In this document: in pieces, positions 41,840 to 51,146 of the stretch
Numbering within the stretch: position 1 is the stretch's first letter
Layout of the letters: every line of letters begins with the position of its first letter
Assembly (NCBI RefSeq): GCF_014646055.1
Contig: NZ_BMMS01000015.1
Location: 161,410 to 225,409, forward strand
Direction: 5' to 3'
DNA from: Wenjunlia tyrosinilytica
Lineage (GTDB): Bacteria > Actinomycetota > Actinomycetes > Streptomycetales > Streptomycetaceae
DNA length: 64,000 bases
Translations under genes and position numbers: made by a program
The notes under the pieces: generated by a model
The model's input: the letters and a program-made list of their open reading frames with translations, nothing else
The model's database searches: none
Told to the model about the DNA's origin: nothing

Positions 41840-42850
41840 GTGGACCACGAGGGCGAGGACGCGCGCGACCGCCCGCTCGAGCGGACCTACCGCGCGCTGA
41901 CGCCACCGGCGGCCCGCCTCTTCCGCCTGCTCGGCCTGCATCCGACACACCGATTCGGCGCAGCAGCGGCCTCGGCCCTGACCGGCGGGCCACCCGGGGA
42001 GGTTCCGGTCCTCGTCGGGGAACTCGCCGACGCCGGGCTGATCGTCGGGTTCGACCAGGACCGCTACCTCATGTCCGAGGCCGCCCGGATGTTCGCGGCG
42101 GCGCGGGCGGCCGTCGAGGAGGGCGGGGCCGAATGCCGCGCGGCCGTGCGCCGCCTGCTCGACCACTATCTGGCGGTGGCGGCGTCGGACGACCCGGAAG
42201 CACGGGAGGCCGAGCACGACAATCTCAGGGCCTGCGTGCTCACCGCCGAGGAGTACGGGCTGGACGAACCGGTGTGGCGGCTGAGCGAGGCGCTGTGGCC
42301 GCTGTCCGCGCGGCTCGGCCACCCGCCGGAGTGGATACGGGTCCTCGGCGCCGGTGTCGAGGCCGCCCAGCGCCTCGATGACCGGCGGGCGGAGGGCAGC
42401 ACGCGGCGCCGGCTCGCCTCGGCGCTGCTCGCCCTGGACCGCCTGGACGACGCCGAGGTCCAACTGGATGCCGCCGTCGCGGCGGCACGGGAGGCCGGTG
42501 ACCGGCGCGGTGTGGCCGCCACCGTGGAGTCACTGGGCCTGCTGCGTCTGCGCCAGGGGCGCCCGGCGGACGCCGTGGAACTCCTCGGCGCCGCGGGTGG
42601 ACTCCACCTCGACGCCGGCCGACCGGGCGAGGCGGTCGGCCCCCTGGACCGGGCGCTGGCGATAGCCGGGGAGGCTTGCGGGCCGGCGCGGACGGCGGAC
42701 CTGGCGGTCCTTCGGGCGCGATGCGCCGGGGAGTCGGGGGCGCCCGCGGACGAGGAACGGTTCCTGCGGATGGCCCTGGACGGCTACGAGCGGGCCGGAT
42801 CGCCCGTCGCCGAGGACATCGGAAGGCGGCTCCGCAAGCCCCCTCGTTGA
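41840..42850 (+). CDS. winged-helix/TPR protein resembling C-terminal half of an NB-ARC regulator
   Basis: 336 residues from GTG 41840. The N-terminus, LERTYRALTPPAARLFRLLG followed by LHPTHRFGAAAASALTG, is the winged-helix segment that normally follows an NB-ARC ATPase in AfsR/STAND-type Streptomyces proteins. Then TPR-like helices (EGSTRRRLASALLALDRLDD, AATVESLGLLRLRQGRPADA, HLDAGRPGEAVGPLDRALAI). No Walker A or B is present. With the preceding 132-residue gene it has both ends of a STAND protein but lacks the central NTPase. Confidence 0.75.
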   Translation: MDHEGEDARDRPLERTYRALTPPAARLFRLLGLHPTHRFGAAAASALTGGPPGEVPVLVGELADAGLIVGFDQDRYLMSEAARMFAAARAAVEEGGAECRAAVRRLLDHYLAVAASDDPEAREAEHDNLRACVLTAEEYGLDEPVWRLSEALWPLSARLGHPPEWIRVLGAGVEAAQRLDDRRAEGSTRRRLASALLALDRLDDAEVQLDAAVAAAREAGDRRGVAATVESLGLLRLRQGRPADAVELLGAAGGLHLDAGRPGEAVGPLDRALAIAGEACGPARTADLAVLRARCAGESGAPADEERFLRMALDGYERAGSPVAEDIGRRLRKPPR

Positions 42851-43158
42851 TCTCACGCACCGCCGCCCGGCCCGCCCGGTTCGTCCCGATCGTGCTCGCG
42901 GACGGCCCGTAGCCGACCAGGTGGACGCGTGGATCGGCCACCACGCGGGTGCCCTCGACAACAGCCTGGCCATCTCAAGGATTGCGGCGGCAAGGATTGC
43001 GGCGGCAAGGATTCCGGCGGCGAGGATCCCGGAGGCAAGGATTGCGGCGGCAAGGATTGGCGACAAGCATTCCGGCTCTGGGGACCGCGCGCTTGAACCG
43101 TCGGCGTCCCGGCTCGCGTCGATGCCGCCTTGGACGCCGTGCCGGGCACCATGGAGGC
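42851..43158. other. intergenic region dominated by a 15-bp tandem repeat
   Basis: 308 bases. The repeat (42976-43065) occupies the centre. The rest contains no convincing gene; reading frames through the repeat give pentapeptide-like strings on both strands but lack starts and codon bias. Confidence 0.6.
42976..43065. repeat. 15-bp tandem repeat, six units
   Basis: CAAGGATTGCGGCGG is exact at 42976, 42991 and 43036, with variants at 43006, 43021 and 43051. Period is precisely 15. It lies between the TPR gene and yjbQ. Confidence 0.85.
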
Positions 43159-43581
43159 ATGACCCAGAACTTCACGACACGCACCCTCGACCTCACCACG
43201 GGCAGCCGGGAGGGGGTCTTCGATCTGACCCGGGAGTGCGCGCGGTTCCTCCAGGAGGCGGCACAGGGGAGGGACGGCCTGCTCAATGTCTTTGTGCCGC
43301 ATGCCACGGCGGGGATCGCCGTCATCGAGACGGGCGCGGGAAGCGACGAGGACCTGCTGGCCGCGCTCAAGGACCTGCTGCCCGCCGACGACCGGTGGCG
43401 GCACCGCCACGGCAGCCCCGGACACGGTCGCGACCATGTGCTGCCCGCCTTCGTCCCACCGCACGCGACCCTTCCGGTGGTCGCCGGTGAACTGGCGCTC
43501 GGCACCTGGCAGTCGGTGACCCTGGTGGACACCAATGTCGACAACCCCCGCCGCCAGGTACGGCTGTCCTTCCTCGGGTGA
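43159..43581 (+). CDS. YjbQ family protein (UPF0047, secondary thiamine-phosphate synthase-like)
   Basis: 140 residues from ATG 43159, with GGAGG immediately before. Single-domain UPF0047/YjbQ: VFVPHATAGIAVIETG, WRHRHGSPGHGRDHVLPAFV and GTWQSVTLVDTNVDNPRRQV with conserved His residues. E. coli YjbQ can replace thiamine-phosphate synthase weakly; the true role is uncertain. The gene stands alone. Confidence 0.88.
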   Translation: MTQNFTTRTLDLTTGSREGVFDLTRECARFLQEAAQGRDGLLNVFVPHATAGIAVIETGAGSDEDLLAALKDLLPADDRWRHRHGSPGHGRDHVLPAFVPPHATLPVVAGELALGTWQSVTLVDTNVDNPRRQVRLSFLG

Positions 43582-43667
43582 GCACGCCGTGAGCGTCCGC
43601 GCGAGCGCACATGAGCACGGCGGGAGCGCGCCCTCGGGCAGTGCTCCCGCCGTGGTCCATGGGGCCG

Positions 43668-45068
43668 TCACATATTGATCATGTGACCGGCCAGGCCGTG
43701 GATCGCCTCCTTGACCGCCTCGCCGAGGGTCGGGTGCGCGTGCACATTGCGCGCAACCTCGTGGACGGTCAGGTCCCACTGCTGGGCCAGCGTCAGCTCC
43801 GGGAGGAGTTCGGTGACCTCGGGGCCGATGAGGTGGGCGCCGAGAAGCTCGCCGTGCGTGCCGTCGCTGACGACCTTCACGAACCCGACCGCGTCGCCGA
43901 GCCCGTGGGCCTTGCCGTTGGCGGTGAACGGGAACTTCGCCACCTGCACGTCGAAGCCGCGCTCACGGGCCTGCGCCTCGGTCCACCCGAAGCTCGCGAT
44001 CTGCGGCTGGCAGTAGGTCGCCCGCGGGATCATCACGTAGTCGAGTTCCATCGTCTCGGCGTCGGCGATGGTCTCGGCGGCGATGACGCCCATCGACTCG
44101 GCGGCGTGCGCCAGCATCAGCTTGGCGGTGACATCGCCGATGGCGAAGATGTGCGGCACCGAGGTCCGGCAGCGGCCGTCCACGTCGATGGCACCGCGCT
44201 CGGTCAGGCGGACGCCGGTGTTCTCCAGGCCGTAGCCCTGGACGCGGGGCTGGAAGCCGATCGCCTGGAGCACCTTGTCCGCTTCGAGGACCTGCTCCCG
44301 ACCGTCGCGGGAGACGGTGACCCGGACCTTCTCGCCGGAGTCGTCGATGCCCTCGACCCGCGTGGAGGTCAGCACATCGATGCCGAGGCGCTTGTAGCGC
44401 TTCGCCAGTTCGGCGGAGACCTCGGCGTCCTCCAGCGGCACGACGCGGTCGAGGAACTCGACGATCGTGACCTTCACCCCGAAGTTGTGCAGGACGTAGG
44501 CGAATTCCACACCGATGGCGCCCGCCCCCGCGATGACGATGCTCTCGGGAAGCTTCTCGGAGAGGATCTGCTCCTCATAGGTGACCACGCGCTCGCTCAG
44601 CGAGGTGCCCGGCAGCAGCTTCGTGCCGGCACCGGCGGCGATGATGCAGTGGTCGAAGGTCACGGTCTCGGTGCCGCCGTCGCGCAGCGCCACCTGGAGG
44701 GTGTTGGCGTCCGAGAACGTTCCCCGTCCCTCGAACTGGGCGATCTTGTTCTTCTTCATGAGGAAGTTGACGCCCTTGACGCGGCCGTCGGCGACCTTGC
44801 GGCTGCGTGCGAACGCCGTGCCGTAGTCGAAGGAGACCTGTCCTTCGACGTTGATTCCGAAGGTCTTCGCCTCATGGGTGAAGATGTGCGCCAGCTCCGC
44901 GTTGCGCAGCAGCGCCTTCGAGGGGATGCAGCCGACGTTGAGGCAGACACCGCCCCAGAACCGCTCCTCGACGATGGCCGTGTTGAGGCCGAGCTGTGCG
45001 GCCCGGACCGCGGCCGTGTACCCACCCGGGCCCGAGCCCAGGACGACGACATCAAAGTGTGTACCCAC
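43668..45068 (-). CDS. lpdA: dihydrolipoamide dehydrogenase (flavoprotein disulfide reductase)
   Basis: 466 residues from GTG 45068 ([20 protein letters not shown]). FAD-binding GSGPGG; redox disulfide [23 protein letters not shown]-binding [18 protein letters not shown]-terminal His in [17 protein letters not shown]. Very close to mycobacterial LpdC in its N-terminal motif. E3 subunit of 2-oxoacid dehydrogenases, and in mycobacteria also peroxidase partners. No ribosome site is obvious, so translation may be leaderless. Divergent from the nitric oxide synthase gene. Confidence 0.92.
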   Translation of the reverse strand: MGTHFDVVVLGSGPGGYTAAVRAAQLGLNTAIVEERFWGGVCLNVGCIPSKALLRNAELAHIFTHEAKTFGINVEGQVSFDYGTAFARSRKVADGRVKGVNFLMKKNKIAQFEGRGTFSDANTLQVALRDGGTETVTFDHCIIAAGAGTKLLPGTSLSERVVTYEEQILSEKLPESIVIAGAGAIGVEFAYVLHNFGVKVTIVEFLDRVVPLEDAEVSAELAKRYKRLGIDVLTSTRVEGIDDSGEKVRVTVSRDGREQVLEADKVLQAIGFQPRVQGYGLENTGVRLTERGAIDVDGRCRTSVPHIFAIGDVTAKLMLAHAAESMGVIAAETIADAETMELDYVMIPRATYCQPQIASFGWTEAQARERGFDVQVAKFPFTANGKAHGLGDAVGFVKVVSDGTHGELLGAHLIGPEVTELLPELTLAQQWDLTVHEVARNVHAHPTLGEAVKEAIHGLAGHMINM

Positions 45069-45378
45069 GCGTTGAACGTTAACAAAGGGCCGCCAGGTGC
45101 TGTCGAGGGCACATGCCGCCCCGCGGGCGGTGCGGCGGCCCTGTCGGCCGGACCTGCCCGACCGGGTGCTGATGATCCGCTGGACCACGTCCTCGAGGTG
45201 AGCGCTGTCACGGGCGGCGACCCGGGTGAGGAAATCGCTTCCAAGCGCGGCGCACCGGCTCCGCTCGTGGCTTGATCGACGGCGCACAACCGGAAGGATG
45301 GATCTCCGTCAACAGTGGGTAGTGGGCAGGGAACTCTGTGTGTCCCGCCGCGCCCACTGATGGGCAGGAGGGGCCCCT
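45069..45378. other. divergent region between lpdA and nos with hairpin
   Basis: 310 bases. AGGGCCGCC (45086-45094) and GGCGGCCCT (45134-45142) form a long-range 9-bp inverted repeat close to the lpdA start; GTTAACGTT-like sequence at 45073-45082 is locally AT-rich. No gene seen. Confidence 0.5.
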
Positions 45379-46611
45379 GTGACACCTGGGGGTGCCGAAA
45401 CGATGTTCAACTTCATCCGCAAATCCGGCAAGGAGGAGTGCCCGGTGCGGGTCGACGAGCCGTCTCCTGGCGTACCGGATCCGGAGGAGAAGGGGGGCAT
45501 CCGAGAGCTCGCCGAGGAATTCCTGCGGCTGCACCGCCACGAGGACCCGCACGCCGCCCCGTTGCAGCCCCGTCTGCGTGAGGTCGAGCGCCAGATCGAG
45601 CGCAGCGGCACCTATGAGCACACCCCCGACGAGCTCGCCTTCGGCGCCCGGGTGGCCTGGCGCAACAGCAACCGCTGCATAGGGCGCCTGTACTGGCGCT
45701 CGCTCCAGGTCCGCGACCGCAGGCACATCGACACCGCCGAGGGCATGGCCCAGGAGGCCGCCGGGCACCTGAGGGCGGCCACCAACGGCGGCCGGATCAG
45801 ACCCGTGATCACCGTGTTCGCGCAGGAGGCCCCCGACCGGCCGGCCCCGCGTATCTGGAGCGAACAGCTCATCCGTTACGCCGGTTACGAGGAGGACCCC
45901 GGCCCCGTCGTCGGCGACCCGCGCAACACCGGCATCACCGACGCCGCCCGTGAGCTCGGCTGGCCCGGCGGCCCCGGAACACCGTTCGACGTCCTCCCGC
46001 TGATCGTCCAGGGCAGCGGCGAGCAGCCCCGGTGGTTCGAACTGCCCGACGACTGCGTGCTCGAGGTGCCGCTGACCCACCCGGACCTCGACTGGTTCGA
46101 GGAACTGGGCCTGCGCTGGCACGCCGTTCCCGCGATCTCCTCCATGTGCCTGGAGATCGGCGGCGTCTGCTATCCGGCCGCGCCCTTCAACGGCTGGTAC
46201 ATGGGCACCGAGATAGGCGCCCGCAACCTCGCCGACACCGACCGGTACAACCTCCTGCCGACCGTCGCCGACGGGCTCGGCCTCGACCGCAGCGGCGACC
46301 GCTCCCTGTGGAAGGACCGGGCGCTGGTCGAGTTGAACCTCGCCGTGCTGCACTCCTTCGACCGCGCCGGTGTCACCGTCGCCGACCACCACACCGAGTC
46401 CCGCCGCTTCCTGACCCACCTCGAGCGCGAGGAGCGCGCGGGCCGCAGGGTCGGCGCCGACTGGTCGTGGATCGTGCCGCCCCTCTCGGGCGCGGCGACA
46501 CCCGTCTTCCACCGCTACTACGACACCTGCGAGCAGCGTCCCGCCTTCGCCCACCACCCGGAGTCGCTGGTGCTCTCCCGAGGAGAGTCGCTGGTCGGCC
46601 ACGAGATCTGA
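45379..46611 (+). CDS. nos: bacterial nitric oxide synthase oxygenase
   Basis: 410 residues; GTG 45379 has AGGAGGGG five bases upstream (ATG 45403 possible). Makes NO from L-arginine using heme and a pterin/folate. The heme thiolate is Cys100 in WRNSNRCIGRLYW; the arginine-binding Glu lies in FNGWYMGTEIGARN near residue 278; VADHHTESRRF and DWSWIVPPLSGAATPVFH match the pterin/dimer region. Like other bacterial enzymes it lacks a reductase domain. In plant-pathogenic Streptomyces the homologue TxtD supplies thaxtomin nitration with the P450 TxtE; neither TxtE nor peptide synthetase genes are here. A perfect 11-bp hairpin follows. Confidence 0.92.
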   Translation: MTPGGAETMFNFIRKSGKEECPVRVDEPSPGVPDPEEKGGIRELAEEFLRLHRHEDPHAAPLQPRLREVERQIERSGTYEHTPDELAFGARVAWRNSNRCIGRLYWRSLQVRDRRHIDTAEGMAQEAAGHLRAATNGGRIRPVITVFAQEAPDRPAPRIWSEQLIRYAGYEEDPGPVVGDPRNTGITDAARELGWPGGPGTPFDVLPLIVQGSGEQPRWFELPDDCVLEVPLTHPDLDWFEELGLRWHAVPAISSMCLEIGGVCYPAAPFNGWYMGTEIGARNLADTDRYNLLPTVADGLGLDRSGDRSLWKDRALVELNLAVLHSFDRAGVTVADHHTESRRFLTHLEREERAGRRVGADWSWIVPPLSGAATPVFHRYYDTCEQRPAFAHHPESLVLSRGESLVGHEI

Positions 46612-46674
46612 GCCACGGCCCGACCCCGGCCGGGACCCGGGACGCGGGACGGGATTCGATCAGGATGTGGATCA

Positions 46675-46702
46675 AGTCCTGACTCCGGACCGAGTCAGGA
46701 CT
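46675..46702 (+). terminator. 11-bp hairpin after nos
   Basis: AGTCCTGACTC / GAGTCAGGACT perfect arms with a 6-base loop, 64 bases after the nos stop. It could alternatively be an operator of the next gene. Confidence 0.6.
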
Positions 46703-46757
46703 ACTGTCGGCTCTCACGGGCGACGCGCGACGGGCGAAGCGCGGGAATGGAGCAGCG

Positions 46758-47837
46758 GTGGACGACACAACCGGGAACGGTGCCGGGGGCGGGTGGACGA
46801 GGGCCTATCTCGGCTCGTTCACCTCATCGGGCGGACGGGGGATCACCGTCGCGGCGGTCGATCCGGACACCGGCGCGCTGACTCGGATCACGGATGTGGA
46901 CATGCGGGAGAACCCCTCGTTCCTGGCCCTGTCCCCGGACCGGGACACGCTCGCGTGCGTCCTCGAGGACGAGGAGGGCGCCGCGGCCGCGTTCACCCTG
47001 CGCGACCGCGACAAGCCCGAACCGCTGACCAGGGTGCCGGTGCGCGGCTCGGCGCCGACGCATCTGTCGTTCGCGGTGGGAGGACGGGCCATGGTCATCG
47101 CCAACTACGGGTCGGGCAGCATCAGTGTGCTGCCCGTCCTCGGCGACGGCGACGGCGGCCTGGACACCATCTGCGACCTGGTCGACCACCACGGGCACGG
47201 TCCGGTCACGGACCGGCAGGAGGGGCCGCACGCCCACCAGGTGCTGCCCGACCCCTCCGACCGCTGGATCCTGGCCGTCGACCTCGGCACGGACAGCGTC
47301 CTGGTGTACCGGCCGGACCCGGGGTCGCTGAGGCTCATGCCGCACGCCAGCCTCAAGCTGCGCGGCGGGGTCGGGCCGCGCCACCTGGCCTTCCACCCGA
47401 GCGGGCACGTCGTCTACGTCGTCAACGAGCTCGAGCCGGTCGTGACGGTCTGCCGCTGGGAGGCGGAGGCCGGACGCCTGCACGAGATCGGCGAGGCACC
47501 GATGGCGGCGCCCGGCGCCGGGGGCCCCGATTACGCGTCCAACGGGGTCGTCTCCCCGGACGGGCGGTTCCTGTACGTCGCCCTGCGCGGCAGTGACACG
47601 ATCGCCGTGCTCTCCCTCGACGACTCCGGAGAGGTGCCGCAGCGGGTCACGGCGGTCGGCTGCGGGGGAGCCTGGCCCCGCCACCTGGCCGCCGACCCCT
47701 CGGGACGACGCCTGTACGCGGCCAACGAGCGCTCCGGAGAGGTGGTCTGGTTCGACATCGACGAGGGGACCGGTGTGCCGCGGCAGGCCGGTTCGCTGGC
47801 GGTGCCGGCCGCCTCCTGCGTGCTCTTCGGCCCCTGA
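46758..47837 (+). CDS. lactonase family beta-propeller protein
   Basis: 359 residues from GTG 46758. Seven-bladed propeller of the 6-phosphogluconolactonase/muconate cycloisomerase-like family (PF10282): AYLGSFTSSGGRGITVAAVD, ENPSFLALSPDRDTL, THLSFAVGGRAMVIANYGSG, HAHQVLPDPSDRWILAVDLG, VGPRHLAFHPSGHVVYVVNE, SPDGRFLYVALRGSD, WPRHLAADPSGRRLYAANER. Substrate not determined. Cytoplasmic, no signal peptide. Ends before a strong bidirectional terminator. Confidence 0.88.
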   Translation: MDDTTGNGAGGGWTRAYLGSFTSSGGRGITVAAVDPDTGALTRITDVDMRENPSFLALSPDRDTLACVLEDEEGAAAAFTLRDRDKPEPLTRVPVRGSAPTHLSFAVGGRAMVIANYGSGSISVLPVLGDGDGGLDTICDLVDHHGHGPVTDRQEGPHAHQVLPDPSDRWILAVDLGTDSVLVYRPDPGSLRLMPHASLKLRGGVGPRHLAFHPSGHVVYVVNELEPVVTVCRWEAEAGRLHEIGEAPMAAPGAGGPDYASNGVVSPDGRFLYVALRGSDTIAVLSLDDSGEVPQRVTAVGCGGAWPRHLAADPSGRRLYAANERSGEVVWFDIDEGTGVPRQAGSLAVPAASCVLFGP

Positions 47838-47922
47838 GACACGCCTCAGCCCCGATGCACGCCTGCCGCGCGGGCGACTCTGTGCGGGCACGGCTCTGTC
47901 CGGGCATGCCTCGGCACCGGCA

Positions 47923-47964
47923 CGCCTCGGCCCCGCGACCGTGACGGTGCGCGGGGCCGAGGCG
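47923..47964. terminator. 14-bp bidirectional hairpin terminator
   Basis: CGCCTCGGCCCCGC / GCGGGGCCGAGGCG perfect arms with a 14-base loop, between convergent lactonase and CbiX-like genes. GTTGTCGGCGGTCAG-type repeats follow to 48016. Confidence 0.8.
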
Positions 47965-48011
47965 GAGTCCGTTGTCGGCGGTCAGGTTGTGGGGGGCCAG
48001 GTTGTCGGCGG

Positions 48012-48863
48012 TCAGTGGGAGGGGGCCTGCGCGTCCGCCGGGGCGATCCCCAGCGCGGCGGTGTATCGGGTCAGGACGAGCTTGCCGACGGCCGGGTAGG
48101 CGCCCAGTGCCTCCGCGCCCGCGCACCCCGCCTCGGCGGCGGCACGGGAGAGCAGCTCTCCGGTGATCTCCGGGCCGATCAGGCAGGGGGCGAGCGCGAG
48201 GTTGCCCGCGCCCGAGGCCCGCAACTGGGCGGCCGTGTGGGCGATCGAGCCCTCGATGTCGAGCGCCGCGGCCAGCACCGGAACGGCGAGGCGGGCCGCG
48301 AGCAGCACACCGGTCACCCCGGCGGCCCGCACGGCCTCCTCGCCGCCCACCGTGGCGAGGATGATGCCGTCGGCGGCGGTAGCCACGGTGAACAGGCGCG
48401 CCCGGTCGGCACGGGCGAGTCCGGCCTCGGACAGCCGCACGTGCAGCGCCTCGGCCAGCAGCGGGTGCGGCCCGAGTACGTCGGTCAGTTCGACGGAGGC
48501 GCTGCTCCCCACGACGGCCTGGCCCAGCCGGCGCATGATCGACGCCTCGGGGCCCGCGAGCAGCGGCACCACGACGGCGGCCGGGGTCTGCGCGAGCGCA
48601 TGCGCGAGGCTGGGGAACTCGCCCCCCTCACCCTCGAGGTAGGCCACGCGCGCGTCGAGCCCCGGAAGGTCCGCGCGCACTATGCTCGCGACCTCCTCGG
48701 CTATGCCGCGTGAGGCGTGGGAGGGGGCACCGGGCACGGCGAGGACCAGCGCGGGCGCGCCCTCGGGCACGGCCAGCGGCTCCGGCCTGCGGTGACGCCC
48801 AGGCTGTCGGGGGCGGGGCATACGAACGGGCAGGCCATTTCCGGGTCCAGCAGCAGAACTCAT
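48012..48863 (-). CDS. CbiX/sirohydrochlorin chelatase-like protein
   Basis: 283 residues from ATG 48863. Class II chelatase two-lobe fold: APALVLAVPGAPSHASRGIA at the first strand, AAVVVPLLAGPEASIMRRL, TDVLGPHPLLAEALHVRLSE. The usual first catalytic His (VAHGS) appears as VPGAPSHASR, so activity is not certain. No siroheme or cobalamin genes neighbour it. Divergent from the G8 gene; an inverted repeat GTCCCT-N13-AGGGAC lies at 48928-48952. Confidence 0.75.
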   Translation of the reverse strand: MSSAAGPGNGLPVRMPRPRQPGRHRRPEPLAVPEGAPALVLAVPGAPSHASRGIAEEVASIVRADLPGLDARVAYLEGEGGEFPSLAHALAQTPAAVVVPLLAGPEASIMRRLGQAVVGSSASVELTDVLGPHPLLAEALHVRLSEAGLARADRARLFTVATAADGIILATVGGEEAVRAAGVTGVLLAARLAVPVLAAALDIEGSIAHTAAQLRASGAGNLALAPCLIGPEITGELLSRAAAEAGCAGAEALGAYPAVGKLVLTRYTAALGIAPADAQAPSH

Positions 48864-48927
48864 GGGGTCGGATGGTAGTAGCTGAACGGGCCCGCGTGTT
48901 CGGTCGGGTCCGCCGAAATGATGCTCT

Positions 48928-48952
48928 GTCCCTTATCCGGCCGATTAGGGAC
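48928..48952. promoter_or_regulatory. inverted repeat GTCCCT-N13-AGGGAC
   Basis: In the divergent promoter region between the CbiX-like gene and the G8 gene; centre contains ATCCGGCCGAT, itself nearly palindromic. Candidate operator. Confidence 0.4.
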
Positions 48953-49043
48953 GGCGAGCGTGCCGATCCCGCTACGGTGGGTTGCGGGCGATGCCCTGCG
49001 GGGCCGCGTCCGGCAGGTGGGCCCGAGAGCGGAGGGGGCGGCA

Positions 49044-51146
49044 GTGCCAAGCGATCGAGTACCTGACAAACCTCCCTTAGCGGACGGCTCTTCGCCGCGT
49101 TCCTCGTCAACGGACGTGCCCTTGGAGGACGTCCCGGCCCCTCGCCGTCCCCGCCCGCGCCGGCGGCGTGTCCTGGCCGTCGGCGCGGCAGCCGGTGCCG
49201 CCGCCCTGGCGTTCCCCGTCGGCCGGTGGTCGGGTCTGCTCGGCGAAGGAGCCCACGCCGCGTCCGTACCGGGAACCGTTTCCGGACGCGCCGGTGGTTC
49301 CGCGCGACCCGAGCGGCGCTGGTCCGACGCCCGCGGCTGGCACGGTGGGGCTCCCGCGCGCGGCGCCGAGGTGTACATCCGTGACGCGGTACTGCTCGAC
49401 ACGGACGCCGATGTCGGCTCGCTCGTGGTCGAGGAGGGCGGCTCGCTGCGCTTCGCGCCGTCCCGTTCCACGACATTGACCGCGCGGGGCAATGTCGTCC
49501 TGCGTGGGCGTCTGGCCATGGCTCCCGCCCGTGCCGGGATCACGCACCGGCTGGTCTTCGCCGGTGTGGACGAGAGCCGGTTCCGCGGCGCCGCCATGGA
49601 CCCCGACGCCCGTGACACCGGTCTGTGGGTGCGCGGCAAGGGGCAGTTGGTGCTCCGGGGCACCGCGAGGACCGCCTGGGCGAGGGCCGCGGGCTCGCTG
49701 GCCAAGGGCAGCAGGGCCGTGTCGCTGGCGGGGCGTCCCCGGGGGTGGCGGCCCGGTGACGAGGTGGCCGTCGTCCCCACGGGGCGGCCGGACGGCGGGG
49801 GTTTCCACGACCGCTACGACATGAGGGTGATCGCCTCCGTCGAGGGCGCGCTGATCCGGCTGACCGAGCCGCTGTCCCACGACCACCCCGCCGTGCGCGT
49901 CGGCGCGGGCACCACCGCGGGCGCCGAGGTGCTCAACCTCACCCGCAACGCCCGGATCGAGGGCAGCCCCTCCGGACGTGCCCACATCCACATCATGAGC
50001 ACGGCGCGGCAGCGCCTGAGCCATGCGGCGCTGCGCTGGCTGGGGCCGCGTCAAGACAGTGAGGAGACCTGGCGTTCCCCGGAGGGCACCCGGCACATCA
50101 CCGAGGGCGTGCTGGGCCGCTACCCCCTGCACTTCCACATGATGGGCGACGCCACCCGAGGCACCGTCGTGGACTCCGTCGTCGTCCGGGACTGCGGAAA
50201 CCACGCCTTCGTCCCGCACAACAGCCATGGCATCACCCTGCGCGACTGCGTCAGCCACAACACCTGGGACGACGCCTACTGGTGGGACGGAGCCCCCGAC
50301 ACCCGGCACGACCAGGGCCCCAGCCACGATCTGCGGTACGAGCGCTGCGTGGCCTCCCGGGTTCGGGCGGACCCGCCGTTCCGTGGCTACCGGCTGACCG
50401 GCTTCGCCCTCGGCGCCGGACACGGCAGCGCCGCCAGGGGCTGCGTCGCCGTCGGCGTCCGGGGCACCACCAGCTCCTCGGGGTTCTTCTGGCCCGAGGG
50501 CGGCAGCGGGACCTGGGAGTTCACCGACTGCGTGGCCCACAACAACGCCGCCGACGGGATCTTCGTCTGGCAGAACAACCACCTGCCCAACACCGTCCGC
50601 ACCTTCCTCGGCTACCACAACGGCGGCCATGGCATCGAACACGGCGCCTACCTCAACGACTTCGCCTACCGCGACTGCGTCCTCCACGCGAACGGCGTGG
50701 GCGGCGTGCTCATCCACGCCCTCGGCGCACGCGAGGGGACGGTCTTCGGCAACCTCCTCATCGACGGCGGCGGGCTGTCCGACCACGCCTTCGCCACGGC
50801 CCGGCACACCTCCTACGGAGGCACCGTCACCATCACCGGCTGCCGCCTGCTGGGCCATCGCACGGCCGGGATCGCCGTGCGCAGCTCGGGTGGGCAGCCG
50901 GACGAACTGGACATCGCCGCTTGCGAGTTCACGGGCAATGAGCTCCGGCTCGACGACCATGTGCCGGAGCGCTCCCGCATCCGGCTGCGCCGCGAGGACG
51001 GCTCAACCGTCACGGTGGGACCCGCCTCCGGCTCCGGAACGCTGGTGCGCGCGTGGAACGCCCGTACCTCGCCCGCGCCCCCGATGCGCTGGTCGGGGAA
51101 GCGCTACCGGCCGCCGGTGCTCGTCCTGCCGCCGGTGTCGGGCTGA
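49044..51146 (+). CDS. exported G8-domain, right-handed beta-helix protein (CEMIP/TMEM2-like)
   Basis: 700 residues from GTG 49044, with GGAGGGGG upstream. N-terminus: acidic/proline tail, then RRPRPRRRRVLAVGAAAGAA, a twin-arginine-like signal or anchor. G8 domain (about 88-190, RRWSDARGWHGGAPARGAE). Then a parallel beta-helix with GRYPLHFHMMGDATRG, NCA-like VVRDCGNHAFVPHNSHGIT, VSHNTWDDAYWWDGAP and NNHLPNTVRTFLGYHNG. Eukaryotic proteins with this architecture (CEMIP, TMEM2) handle hyaluronan, so a polysaccharide substrate is plausible but inferred. Its 3' end overlaps the convergent kinase gene by 43 bases. Confidence 0.88.
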   Translation: MPSDRVPDKPPLADGSSPRSSSTDVPLEDVPAPRRPRPRRRRVLAVGAAAGAAALAFPVGRWSGLLGEGAHAASVPGTVSGRAGGSARPERRWSDARGWHGGAPARGAEVYIRDAVLLDTDADVGSLVVEEGGSLRFAPSRSTTLTARGNVVLRGRLAMAPARAGITHRLVFAGVDESRFRGAAMDPDARDTGLWVRGKGQLVLRGTARTAWARAAGSLAKGSRAVSLAGRPRGWRPGDEVAVVPTGRPDGGGFHDRYDMRVIASVEGALIRLTEPLSHDHPAVRVGAGTTAGAEVLNLTRNARIEGSPSGRAHIHIMSTARQRLSHAALRWLGPRQDSEETWRSPEGTRHITEGVLGRYPLHFHMMGDATRGTVVDSVVVRDCGNHAFVPHNSHGITLRDCVSHNTWDDAYWWDGAPDTRHDQGPSHDLRYERCVASRVRADPPFRGYRLTGFALGAGHGSAARGCVAVGVRGTTSSSGFFWPEGGSGTWEFTDCVAHNNAADGIFVWQNNHLPNTVRTFLGYHNGGHGIEHGAYLNDFAYRDCVLHANGVGGVLIHALGAREGTVFGNLLIDGGGLSDHAFATARHTSYGGTVTITGCRLLGHRTAGIAVRSSGGQPDELDIAACEFTGNELRLDDHVPERSRIRLRREDGSTVTVGPASGSGTLVRAWNARTSPAPPMRWSGKRYRPPVLVLPPVSG

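Noticed and set aside
42976..43065. Possible CRISPR array or pentapeptide-repeat protein
   Set aside because: The 15-bp units are contiguous without spacers, so it is not CRISPR; frames lack start, ribosome site and the A(D/N)LxX pattern.
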